From assembly GCA_934631025.1 (NCBI GenBank), contig CAKTXR010000055.1:1-18022 (forward strand): a DNA stretch of 18,022 bases, in the 5' to 3' direction. The notes beneath the pieces are model-generated. The model worked only from the letters and a program-made list of their open reading frames with translations. It was not told the origin of the DNA and searched no databases. The position numbers and the translations under genes were made by a program. Origin of the DNA: an uncultured Clostridia bacterium (lineage in GTDB: Bacteria > Bacillota > Clostridia > Christensenellales > Aristaeellaceae). How positions within the stretch are numbered: position 1 is the first letter of the stretch; each line of letters starts with the position of its first letter. This document shows, piece by piece, positions 6,660 through 13,617 of the stretch.

Positions 6660-7448
6660 TCATTCCCTGCCCGCCAGGAGGCGTTTGGCGTTTTCGGCGA
6701 GGATGAGCTTCTTTTCCGCGTCGGTGATCGTGAAGTCGAGCAGCACGCCGCCCAGATACATCGCGGGATTGCACGTCGGGAAATCCGAGCCGTAGATGAA
6801 GCGCTCCGGCCCGAACAGATCAATGCCGTGCCGCAGCATGCCATGCCGGAATATGCCGTAGCCCGACAGATCGAGATAGTAGTTCTCGCTCTTCTTCATG
6901 CGCTCCATGTGCCGCATGAATTCGCCGTATTCGCCCGGATGCGCGGCCACAAGCACCACGTCCTTGTGCTTTTCAACCATGCGATCCATCTCGTCCTCGC
7001 CCATCGAATGGAAGCTCACAATCATGTTGTGCGCCCGCGCGCAGTCGAGGATCTTGTCCATGCCCGCGCAGGAATAGTCCGCCCAGCCCTGACCGTAGGG
7101 CACCAGCTCGCCGATCAGCTTCACGCCCCGCGCCGCCATGTCCTCAATCTCGCAGCAGGACTCGGCCACATAGTCCGGATGCACATGAATGCCCGGCTCG
7201 TAAAAATCGCCGTAGAAATCGCGCAGCTTCAGCGCGTCCACATTCGCCTGATGCACGTCGTCCCAGCAGGCCGGCTTGATCTTGCCGAAATGGCGCAGCA
7301 CCGTGCCGCAGATCCTGCTCACGCCCAGCGCGCGCATGTCGCGCTCAGTCTGCGCCGCGCCCATGTCGCAGTAGTCCTTGTGCGCGCAGATGTTCTGGAA
7401 CGGCTCCGCAAACGGATGCGTGTGGAAATCGATGATCTCAAACGTCAT
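6660..7448 (-). CDS. Amidohydrolase family 2 (TIM-barrel metal-dependent hydrolase)
   Basis: This 262-aa cytoplasmic protein belongs to the amidohydrolase-2 group, whose members hydrolyse or decarboxylate small carboxylated or cyclic substrates. The metal-site pattern is present: His9 and His11 in DFHTHP, His147 in SFHSMG, His170 in AAHPGEYG and Asp222 in YGSDFP. The substrate cannot be told. The start at 7448 is supported by GGAGGAGG about 8 bases upstream and by the HxH motif at residue 9; an in-frame extension to 7754 runs through repeats and is not coding. It is monocistronic, with the composite element downstream. Its place among glycosidase genes suggests a role in sugar-acid or glycan-derived metabolite use, but this is only contextual. 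Confidence 0.88.
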   Translation of the reverse strand: MTFEIIDFHTHPFAEPFQNICAHKDYCDMGAAQTERDMRALGVSRICGTVLRHFGKIKPACWDDVHQANVDALKLRDFYGDFYEPGIHVHPDYVAESCCEIEDMAARGVKLIGELVPYGQGWADYSCAGMDKILDCARAHNMIVSFHSMGEDEMDRMVEKHKDVVLVAAHPGEYGEFMRHMERMKKSENYYLDLSGYGIFRHGMLRHGIDLFGPERFIYGSDFPTCNPAMYLGGVLLDFTITDAEKKLILAENAKRLLAGRE

Positions 7449-7978
7449 AACGCTTCCTCCTCCATCACTGTGCCGGCCGCCGCCCGCTTCATCGGCAAGC
7501 GCCGCCGGAATGACTCCAAAGTTTATGTTTTCCTCGACGAACAGCCCGCCCGCGTTCCGTCGGTCAGCGGCCAGCCCTTCGCCGAAACTGTATAATCGCT
7601 CATAACCGCATCCGCAGCTTCCCGTCCAGCCGCGCTTCTGCCCGGCGCAGTCGATGAAGCCTGCCGCGCGGCTCTGCCATGCAATCGCCAACTGTTTGGG
7701 CGCGCTCACATCGCTTTTCTGGCAATCGATGGCAGAGCGGAGAAGCGCGCTCATGCCCCCGCTTTTCCGGCAATCGGCGGCAACGCGCCTCGCCCGTCAA
7801 TCGCTTCATATCTATATACGCAAGTTCCGTCCAGCCGCGCCCCAACGCAAGTCAGCCGCCCGCCCTCATCGCCAAGCCGCTGTTGGCCAGCGCTTTGACG
7901 TAAGCGCGCACCCCGCTTTTCCGGCAAGCAACGGCAGAGCGGAGAAATCACTTCCCCGCCCCGCCGCCAATTATGCGC
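7449..7978. repeat. Intergenic gap with three copies of a ~45-bp imperfect repeat
   Basis: This 530-bp gap holds no convincing gene. Three related copies share CGCTTTTC(T/C)GGCAA followed by GGCA and GCG: about 7712-7740, 7760-7787 and 7914-7942, the first two head to tail about 48 bases apart. TCCAGCCGCG also occurs twice (about 7624 and 7832). The copies contain short dyads. They are different from the S/H/R repeat family. Confidence 0.6.
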
Positions 7979-9316
7979 TTAGTCGGGCAGCTTGACGCGC
8001 AGCACGCGCCGGCCGGTTTTGCACAGGTGCATCGGCACGGTGATCGTGCGGCCGTTCGCGGCGATCTCCACGTCGTATTCGCCGTAGAAGCCCTTCACCT
8101 CGGCGCGGCCGTTGTCGCGCGTCACGGCTTCCGCGTTCGTGCGCCACACCTTGCCGAAGAGATCCTTGATCATACGGTAGGCCGGCTTGGGCGTAAAGTC
8201 GTAGCGCACAAGGCCGCCGTAATAGTAGTTCTCGCCCGCGGTCATGTCGCCCAGCGGCGCAAAGGCCGCGTAGCCGTCCACGACGTTCCAGTAGATAATA
8301 CCCTCCATCGCCTCGTGGCTGAACCACATCGAGTAGACGTTTTTGATCAGCTCGGCCTGAATTTCCTCGTCCTCGGGGTCATTCGAGTAGGCCGGAATGG
8401 TCAGCTCGGTGATCTGCAAGGGACGGCCCAGGCGGGCATAGTAGTCCATCACGTCGTACATACGGCGCGGGTTGTAGTAGATCGCCGTCTCCTTCGCCTC
8501 GTTTTCGCGGCGGTAGAACATATGATACTGCATGCCGATCGCGTCGATGCGCGCGCCCTTCATCAGCAGGTTCTCGATCTGCATATAGTAGGCGCTGTGG
8601 CTGTGGTTGAACACATTCCAGATGTTGCAGCTCGCGTCGTTGATCATCAGCCGGCTCTTCGGGAAAAAGCGGTTCGCCGTCTCATAGCACCAGGCGGTGT
8701 AATCCGGCTCGGCCAGCATCGCGCTGCTCCAGTCGTTGCACTGGAAGAGCAGCTCGTTGGTCACTTCCCACATCGGAATCACGCCGTCATAGCGCGCGGC
8801 CAGCTGCTCCATGCGCCGGATATACGCCTGCCGCATCGTGTCCGAATCGGCGTTTTCCAGCCAGGTCGGCTTCCACTGATCATAGGCGATGCAGTGCGCC
8901 TTCGGCTCGATGCCGCTCTCCCTGCAGAACTCAAGGCACAGATCGGGCGCGGGGCGGCGGTACACCTTGGGCGAATCCTTGAAAAAGCGCGGCTTGCCCT
9001 GCTCCGGCTCCAGATCGCGCCAGTAGAACGGCAGCGTCGCCAGATTGAACGCGCCCTTGAAGTACTCGCGGTACATCTGGCAGCGCTCCGGCTCCTTAAA
9101 CTCGTCCAGCATGAACAGATTCGCGCCGTATTTGAAATCGTGCGTTTTCTGCGTCAGGCGGATGTGCGCGTCCTTAACGGGGGTTCCATCCTTGTCCGAA
9201 ACCTCGATCTCAAACCAGCCCTTGCGGTTGTTCTCGATGCCCGAGCTGATCCGATCGTTCATGTAATCGCGATGCTCGTCGAATATGCGGGACATTTCCT
9301 CGCGGCGTGTGCTCAT
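7979..9316 (-). CDS. Divergent glycoside hydrolase family 10 protein (endo-beta-xylanase-like)
   Basis: This 445-aa retaining beta-glycosidase would cleave xylan- or related beta-linked chains. An N-terminal beta-sandwich-like region (about 30-70) with KDAHIRLTQKTHDFKYG, typical of the start of many GH10 proteins, precedes the barrel. The acid/base is Glu188 in WEVTNE and the nucleophile Glu304 in ITELT. The usual GHxLVWH segment is changed to AHCIAYDQW (about 140-148), so the substrate pocket is probably unlike that of classical xylanases. There is no signal peptide, suggesting an intracellular role on imported oligosaccharides. The ATG at 9316 has AAGGAGG at ideal spacing. Substrate specificity is uncertain; the family call is firm. 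Confidence 0.88.
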   Translation of the reverse strand: MSTRREEMSRIFDEHRDYMNDRISSGIENNRKGWFEIEVSDKDGTPVKDAHIRLTQKTHDFKYGANLFMLDEFKEPERCQMYREYFKGAFNLATLPFYWRDLEPEQGKPRFFKDSPKVYRRPAPDLCLEFCRESGIEPKAHCIAYDQWKPTWLENADSDTMRQAYIRRMEQLAARYDGVIPMWEVTNELLFQCNDWSSAMLAEPDYTAWCYETANRFFPKSRLMINDASCNIWNVFNHSHSAYYMQIENLLMKGARIDAIGMQYHMFYRRENEAKETAIYYNPRRMYDVMDYYARLGRPLQITELTIPAYSNDPEDEEIQAELIKNVYSMWFSHEAMEGIIYWNVVDGYAAFAPLGDMTAGENYYYGGLVRYDFTPKPAYRMIKDLFGKVWRTNAEAVTRDNGRAEVKGFYGEYDVEIAANGRTITVPMHLCKTGRRVLRVKLPD

Positions 9317-9377
9317 AGCTCTTTTCCTCCTTCGGGCGGGCGCTGTAAAACGATGCGCGCACCGTCCCCCTGCGCCT

Positions 9378-9386
9378 ATTTTAACA
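9378..9386 (-). promoter_or_regulatory. Possible extended -10 promoter for the GH10 gene
   Basis: On the minus strand TGTTAAAAT (TGn plus TAAAAT) lies about 60 bases before the GH10 start codon. No -35 box is seen at 16-18 bases; TTGATG at 9405-9410 is 21 bases away. Confidence 0.4.
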
Positions 9387-9444
9387 CGGGAGCCGCGGCG
9401 CGCGCATCAAGCATATTACGATATTGTGAAACGATGTTACGCCG

Positions 9445-10827
9445 TCAGTCGGCGTTTGTAAGCGCCGGTTCGGGCGCGCCGCAGTCCGGGCAGGCGGTCT
9501 TGTCCTTGAGCAGCGCGTCCTGAAGGTGCGTGGGCTTCAGCTCCACGCCGGGCGCGCTGACGCAGACCGACGACGCGTGATAATACGCGCTGCGCTCGCT
9601 GGTATAGACGATGGTCATGCCGTTTGAAATGGCGCTGATCGAATCGACGGTCGGCGCGGCGGTCACGCTGGCGGCGTTTGCGCTGGGCAGGCCGTCGGCA
9701 TAGTAGATCGCGCCGCACGCGTCGCACGGCTTGAGCGCGGGATTGCTGCGCGCGTCCTCGAGCGAGACGACGCTCCACTGTCCGCGCGCCGATTCGCAGC
9801 CGAAGTTGGTATGCCAGTAGTTATCGTCGGTAACATACACGGCGTTCTCGATGGCGAGCACGTCGGTGCTGACCGGCAGATTCGGCTTGCAGTAGGGGCA
9901 GGCGGGCTTCTTCATCGAGGCCGCCTCGGCCAGCGTGCGCGCGGGCAGGCCGCTCACAGAGCCGCAGTCGGGCGTGGCGTGATACCACTTGCCGTTGTTG
10001 GAGAAGTACACGGTGATCTCGCCCGCGCTCCTCAGCGGCGGAATGAGCGCCGGATCGATGGTCGGCTCGGGCGTGGCCGTGGGTTCGATCGTGGGGGTCG
10101 GCGTGGCGGTCGGCTCAGGCGTGGGCGTGTCCGTCGGCGCGTTCGGGTCGGGCGTGGGCGTGGCGGTGCTGTCCGAATACGGGGTCGTCTCGGCGGTGGG
10201 CGTCGGACGGCCGGACGCGGCGCTCGAGGCCTCGCTCGGATCGGGCGTGGCGGTCGGCTCAGGCGTATCGGTCGGCGCGGGCGTATCGGTCGGCGCGGGC
10301 GTGGGCGTGGCGCGGTCGATCAGCGTGCGGTCATAATCCGCGTCCAGCAGCCGGTCGACGGCCGAGGGCGGCGCGACGGCCTCCTGCAATTTCGCGATGG
10401 CCTGATCGCCCGCCACGGCGGCAATCTTCGGCGCGTTGCTCACGAAATCGCGCCAGCTGGGCACGATGTTCACGACAGCGTCGCGCGCGGCGGTGATGGC
10501 GAGATTGACCTTCTGCTGCGCGCTTTGCAGGCGCGGGTTCGAGAAGTCGTACACCAGCCCGACGCTGAGCAGGGCGAACACCAGCGCCAGCGACAGCGCG
10601 GAGACGAGCAGCTTGACGGCGGCGCTCCAGCGGATGGGACGCTTGAGCCAGAGCAGCACCAGCCCGACCGGCCAGCAGAGCACGAGCAGCAGTATCGTCA
10701 ATATCTTATAGACGATATGCCGCTTCGGGGGCTTATTGCCGCGCGGCGAGGGCGACGAAAGGCCGGGGCGCCTGGTCGAGCGGATCATATAGTTGCCGCC
10801 GCGCTTGAAGAACATTGTCGAATCCAT
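9445..10827 (-). CDS. Membrane-anchored protein with Thr/Pro linker and three HC-CxxC modules
   Basis: This 460-aa protein is not recognised by name. It has a basic N-terminus, two membrane segments (about 40-61 and 70-93), a helical region (about 95-170), a long Thr/Pro/Asp/Glu-rich linker (about 173-258) with TPTPEPTATP-like repeats, and three copies of a 42-44 residue module beginning with VYxS or VYxT. Each module has one His, then Cys about 5 residues later, then a C-terminal CxxC: His283, Cys288, Cys310, Cys313; His339, Cys344, Cys368, Cys371; His417, Cys422, Cys446, Cys449. The pattern suits zinc binding and resembles a small module found at the C-termini of secreted Bacillota proteins. 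The linker suggests that the modules are held outside the membrane at the cell wall. The start has GAGGT upstream. Base composition of the linker is skewed by the repeats. Confidence 0.88.
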   Translation of the reverse strand: MDSTMFFKRGGNYMIRSTRRPGLSSPSPRGNKPPKRHIVYKILTILLLVLCWPVGLVLLWLKRPIRWSAAVKLLVSALSLALVFALLSVGLVYDFSNPRLQSAQQKVNLAITAARDAVVNIVPSWRDFVSNAPKIAAVAGDQAIAKLQEAVAPPSAVDRLLDADYDRTLIDRATPTPAPTDTPAPTDTPEPTATPDPSEASSAASGRPTPTAETTPYSDSTATPTPDPNAPTDTPTPEPTATPTPTIEPTATPEPTIDPALIPPLRSAGEITVYFSNNGKWYHATPDCGSVSGLPARTLAEAASMKKPACPYCKPNLPVSTDVLAIENAVYVTDDNYWHTNFGCESARGQWSVVSLEDARSNPALKPCDACGAIYYADGLPSANAASVTAAPTVDSISAISNGMTIVYTSERSAYYHASSVCVSAPGVELKPTHLQDALLKDKTACPDCGAPEPALTNAD

Positions 10828-10889
10828 GATGCTTTACCTCATAAACAGACGAATTGTGCGCGCATTTTGGCGCATGATATACCGTATAT

Positions 10890-10918
10890 ATTTTATCACA
10901 TTCCCATGTAAAAATCAA
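10890..10918 (-). promoter_or_regulatory. Promoter for the membrane-anchored HC-CxxC protein
   Basis: On the minus strand TTGATT (10913-10918) and TAAAAT (10890-10895) are 17 bases apart, about 63 bases before the start codon. The region is AT-rich, and a second overlapping pair (TTTACA with ATATAC) is possible. Confidence 0.65.
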
Positions 10919-10971
10919 GCCCAGCGGATTAAGCGCAGGGCGGTTGAGGAAATCGTACGAATTTATGGAAA

Positions 10972-11580
10972 TCAGAAATACCTGAGCATTTGAACGAGAT
11001 GATCGGATTTGAAGGTCTGCCGGTCTGAAGGACTGAGCGCGCGCCTGTCGAAGGCGACAAAGCCGTTGCGCTCATAGAACGCCAGCAGCTTCGGCGTATC
11101 TTCGCATTCCAGATAGGCGATTTTGCCGCCCATGAGCGCCTGAATCTTGCGGACGCTGTCGCAGGCCAGCGCCAGCAATTCATCCCCCGTGATGAGCCTG
11201 TCATAGCCGTTTGTAAAGTTCTTTCCCAGCTGAGCAATCAGCGGCGCGGATATTTCATAGCCGTTGACATCGTTCAGCGGGCGGGCGAAGCGATTGATGC
11301 GGCTACGCAGCTTCGCACTCAGGGCGGGTGTTCTGCGGATAAACAGCACCTTGCTGGCGATCGTAAAATAGCCGACCATGACAGGACGCTCCTTATAATC
11401 CGCAAAGACGACGTGCGTTTTCGCAATGGACTGCCGGTCAAACGCGACGGCCTTATGCAGCAGAAAATCCTCTATATCGGCATTGATGGGACATGAATAA
11501 TCGGCGAGGATAGACTGCGTCTTTTCTTCGCCGATCGTTTCCAAAAGCAAACCCAGGCTTGCAATATTAAAGCCCTCCAT
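10972..11580 (-). CDS. GNAT-fold protein, putative toxin of a two-gene system
   Basis: This 202-aa protein has a GNAT-type C-terminus: LLALACDSVRKI, then GGKIAYLECEDTPKLLAFYERNGF (about 150-173), which fits motif A/B of acetyltransferases. The N-terminal half has ADIEDFLLHKAVAFD and GYFTIASK, as in a group of Bacillota GNAT proteins that travel with a small upstream partner. It starts inside the end of the upstream 63-aa gene (14-base overlap), as is usual for toxin-antitoxin operons; GGAG precedes the start. Both genes are less GC-rich than their neighbours, which hints at transfer. If it is a toxin, it may acetylate aminoacyl-tRNA or another amine in the cytoplasm; an ordinary acetyltransferase is the alternative. 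Neither role has been tested. Confidence 0.8.
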   Translation of the reverse strand: MEGFNIASLGLLLETIGEEKTQSILADYSCPINADIEDFLLHKAVAFDRQSIAKTHVVFADYKERPVMVGYFTIASKVLFIRRTPALSAKLRSRINRFARPLNDVNGYEISAPLIAQLGKNFTNGYDRLITGDELLALACDSVRKIQALMGGKIAYLECEDTPKLLAFYERNGFVAFDRRALSPSDRQTFKSDHLVQMLRYF

Positions 11581-11758
11581 CGCTGCCTCCGAATATCTTC
11601 TGAATCTGCTCCTTTGTCAGCGCATGAACCGGACGCGACATGGAAACATCTTCCGCTTTTGAAGTTTTTGACTGCTCGAGCGCATGAATCAGCCGGCGAA
11701 TGCTCTTTTTATCCTTGGCTTTGACCTCATTGAATATACTGCTTGTCGCCATAGCCAT
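11567..11758 (-). CDS. Small 63-aa protein, putative antitoxin partner
   Basis: This short gene encodes MAMATSSIFNEV and continues with a basic helix (KAKDKKSIRRLIHALEQSK) and a C-terminal half with SRPVHALTKEQIQKIFGG. The N-terminal SSIF...IRRLIHALE pattern resembles small proteins seen next to GNAT genes in Bacillota. The ATG at 11758 is preferred to that at 11752 because GAGAGG lies 5-6 bases upstream. A near-consensus promoter overlaps a palindrome upstream, which suits autoregulation by this protein. It overlaps the GNAT gene by 14 bases. The antitoxin role is inferred from size, order, overlap and promoter architecture. Confidence 0.75.
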   Translation of the reverse strand: MAMATSSIFNEVKAKDKKSIRRLIHALEQSKTSKAEDVSMSRPVHALTKEQIQKIFGGSDGGL

Positions 11759-11777
11759 CACATCCTCTCTCATCCAT

Positions 11778-11806
11778 ATTATATGCCCGCATATTCGCCC
11801 TGTCAA
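11778..11806 (-). promoter_or_regulatory. Consensus promoter with built-in palindrome for the putative toxin-antitoxin operon
   Basis: On the minus strand TTGACA (11801-11806) and TATAAT (11778-11783) are exactly 17 bases apart, both perfect consensus. The palindrome ATATGC-CC-GCATAT (11781-11794) overlaps the -10 and spacer, as expected for an operator that blocks RNA polymerase. Confidence 0.88.
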
Positions 11807-11828
11807 CGGGCAATTTTCTCCGCTCCTC

Positions 11829-11857
11829 TTTCCAAAATTTACCATCCGTGCTACAAT
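11829..11857 (+). promoter_or_regulatory. Promoter for the first GH29 gene
   Basis: TTTCCA (11829-11834) and TACAAT (11852-11857) are 17 bases apart and about 45 bases before the ATG at 11903. It diverges from the promoter of the putative toxin-antitoxin operon, 23 bases away. Confidence 0.65.
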
Positions 11858-11902
11858 AAAGGCGACTCGAAAGCAATCGCACACGCAGGGAGGGTTTGCC
11901 CC

Positions 11903-13198
11903 ATGACAAAGCTGGTTCTGCCCACGCCGCCTCAGGCCGAATGGGCCGAGCGCGAAATCGGCGTGATCATCCACATCGATCTGCCCGTGTTTTCGGACGA
12001 CGTACACTACAACTTCCGCGATCATTACGGCGACCCGCTGCCCGCCGCGCTGTTCAACCCCGACGACATGGACGTGGAGAGCTGGGTCAGGGCCGCGCGC
12101 GATCTGGGCGCGAAATACGCCGTGCTGGTGGCCAAGCACTGCACGGGCTTCTGCCTGTGGCCGACAAAGGCGCACGATTACAGCGTCGCGTCCTCGCCGT
12201 GGAAGGGCGGGCAGGGCGACGTGGTGCGCGAATTTGTAAACGCCTGCCGCAAATACGACGTGCTGCCCGGCCTGTATTACAGCGTCTCCTGCAACCAGTA
12301 TATGAACGTCGACAACCCCGGCCTTGTGCGCGATCATGATCCCGAAAAGCAGCGCGCCTACAACGAAATGGCGCTTTCTCAGCTCACCGAGCTGTGGACG
12401 AACTACGGCGAGCTGTTCGAGATCTGGTTCGACGGCGGCTGTCTGCCTCCCGAGGAGGGCGGGCCGGACGTGGCCGGACTGCTTTCGCGGCTTCAGCCGA
12501 ACGCCGTGGTGTTTCAGGGGCCGAAGGGAATGCCCTCGCGCCTGCGCTGGGTGGGCAACGAGCGCGGCGTGGCCGACGAGAACTGTTCCTCGATCATGGA
12601 CGAGGGCGCGGAGCTGCTGGACGGCACGCGCGAGGTGCTGGCAAAGGGCGACACGCTGGGCGATACATGGCGGCCGGCCGAGAGCGATCTACCGGGCCGC
12701 GACGCGCATCGCGCCCGGGCGGGCGGCTGGTTCTGGGCGCCGGATCAGGAGGACACCGTCAAGAGCGGCGAGGAGCTGCTCGAAACCTACATAAAATCGG
12801 TCGGCCGCGGCACGAACATGCTCGTGGGCATGGCCATCGACGCGCACGGCCGCTTCCCCGAGGCCGACGCGCAGGCGTTCCGGCGCTTCGCCGCGCTGAA
12901 GAAGGCCGCGTTCGGCGAAAGGAAGGCCGCGTTCCAGAGCGCGGGCGCGCATCGCTATATCGCAAAGGCCGAGGGCGCGCGTTATATCGCGCTGGGCGAG
13001 AACATACGGCAGGGCGAGCGCGTGCTGTCCTGGCGCGTAACCGGCTGCGATGCGGAAAACCGCGCGGTCATGCGGCGCAGCGGCACGGTGATCGGGCATA
13101 AACGCATCGTGCCGGTGAGCGGCGAGAGCGTGCGCTTCGAGCTGGAAATCACCGCGTTCAAGGCCGCGCCGGTGCTGACCGAGCTGAGCGTGTACTGA
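11903..13198 (+). CDS. Divergent GH29 family protein (alpha-L-fucosidase-like)
   Basis: This 431-aa protein belongs to the GH29 alpha-L-fucosidase family, retaining enzymes that release fucose from glycans. The nucleophile is Asp177 in FEIWFDGG, and the barrel segments VLVAKHCTGFCLWPT (about 74-88), SSPWKGGQGDVVREF and GLYYSVSCN match GH29, closest to the B-type group. The conserved KHHDGF is KHCTGF here (78-83), so a sugar-contacting His and Asp are replaced. A C-terminal beta domain follows. No signal peptide is seen. The ATG at 11903 has GGGAGG upstream and a promoter; a longer in-frame reading from 11684 crosses the opposite-strand operon and is rejected. The changed motif makes the substrate, and perhaps the activity, uncertain. 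Confidence 0.88.
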   Translation: MTKLVLPTPPQAEWAEREIGVIIHIDLPVFSDDVHYNFRDHYGDPLPAALFNPDDMDVESWVRAARDLGAKYAVLVAKHCTGFCLWPTKAHDYSVASSPWKGGQGDVVREFVNACRKYDVLPGLYYSVSCNQYMNVDNPGLVRDHDPEKQRAYNEMALSQLTELWTNYGELFEIWFDGGCLPPEEGGPDVAGLLSRLQPNAVVFQGPKGMPSRLRWVGNERGVADENCSSIMDEGAELLDGTREVLAKGDTLGDTWRPAESDLPGRDAHRARAGGWFWAPDQEDTVKSGEELLETYIKSVGRGTNMLVGMAIDAHGRFPEADAQAFRRFAALKKAAFGERKAAFQSAGAHRYIAKAEGARYIALGENIRQGERVLSWRVTGCDAENRAVMRRSGTVIGHKRIVPVSGESVRFELEITAFKAAPVLTELSVY

Positions 13199-13249
13199 CG
13201 GCTCTGCAATCGCCGTTTTCAAACGCGGCGGGAAGGACGCGCGCCGTCC

Positions 13250-13302
13250 CGCCCCGCGTTCCCCCATGCGTCCCGTCGCATAAAAGCGGCGGGGCGCGTT
13301 TT
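13250..13302 (+). terminator. Possible terminator after the first GH29 gene
   Basis: CGCCCCGC (13250-13257) pairs with GCGGGGCG (13289-13296), enclosing a second hairpin ATGCG/CGCAT, and TTTT follows at 13299-13302. The T-run is short and the outer loop long, so efficiency is uncertain. Confidence 0.45.
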
Positions 13303-13350
13303 CGTAAGGCGCGCACGGTCGGAGCGTTTTTCCGAACCTTCGGCGCAGCG

Positions 13351-13510
13351 TCGGCCGTGCCGGTTCGGGATTATGTTGTTCCGCGCTGACGCGAAGAAGC
13401 GTTGGTCTGTCATTATATGATCGTGAATTGTGCGCCGGCGAAATGTTTGTGCCTGCCGGATATAGACCGGCAGAAGCGTCTGTGCGCGCGGAGGGGCTGG
13501 CGGCGCGGCC
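13351..13510 (+). repeat. Partial composite element: S remnant, R unit copy 3, tail fragment
   Basis: A degenerate S hairpin (CGGC-CGT-GCCG, 13352-13362) and GGGATTATGTTGTTCCG lead into an R unit (13384-13492) with a perfect 6-bp stem TGCCGG-ATATAGA-CCGGCA (13454-13472). The R unit runs directly into GGGGCTGGCGGCGCGGCC (13493-13510), which in the large element lies about 870 bases further on (6266-6283). The 44-bp array and part of the tail are therefore missing here, as if deleted. It lies between the two GH29 genes, in sense orientation to the first. Confidence 0.8.
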
Positions 13511-13547
13511 GTCTACGTTTTACATGGGGATTTTGCCCGCCGCGCTC

Positions 13548-13575
13548 TTGCAAATTCCCGCCGATATGCTAAAAT
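13548..13575 (+). promoter_or_regulatory. Promoter for the second GH29 gene
   Basis: TTGCAA (13548-13553) and TAAAAT (13570-13575) are 16 bases apart and about 43 bases before the ATG at 13618. It lies just beyond the element remnant. Confidence 0.65.
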
Positions 13576-13617
13576 AGGAGCGGAGAATATGACGCTGCCC
13601 GAGAGGAGAGATAAGCC

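Noticed and set aside
5379..7595. A very long open frame (738 codons) on the plus strand
   Set aside because: It passes through 44-bp repeats, hairpins and the antisense of the amidohydrolase gene; composition is Arg/Cys/Val-rich with no fold-like pattern, and the repeat period breaks any protein periodicity.
7449..7754. N-terminal extension of the amidohydrolase
   Set aside because: Low-complexity sequence over intergenic repeats; strong ribosome binding site and HxH motif fix the start at 7448.
7979..9523. A 516-codon plus-strand open frame
   Set aside because: Antisense to the GH10 gene, with His/Arg/Val-rich composition typical of GC-rich shadows.
11684..11902. N-terminal extension of the first GH29 protein
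   Set aside because: It lies across the opposite-strand antitoxin-like gene and both promoters; a ribosome site precedes the ATG at 11903.
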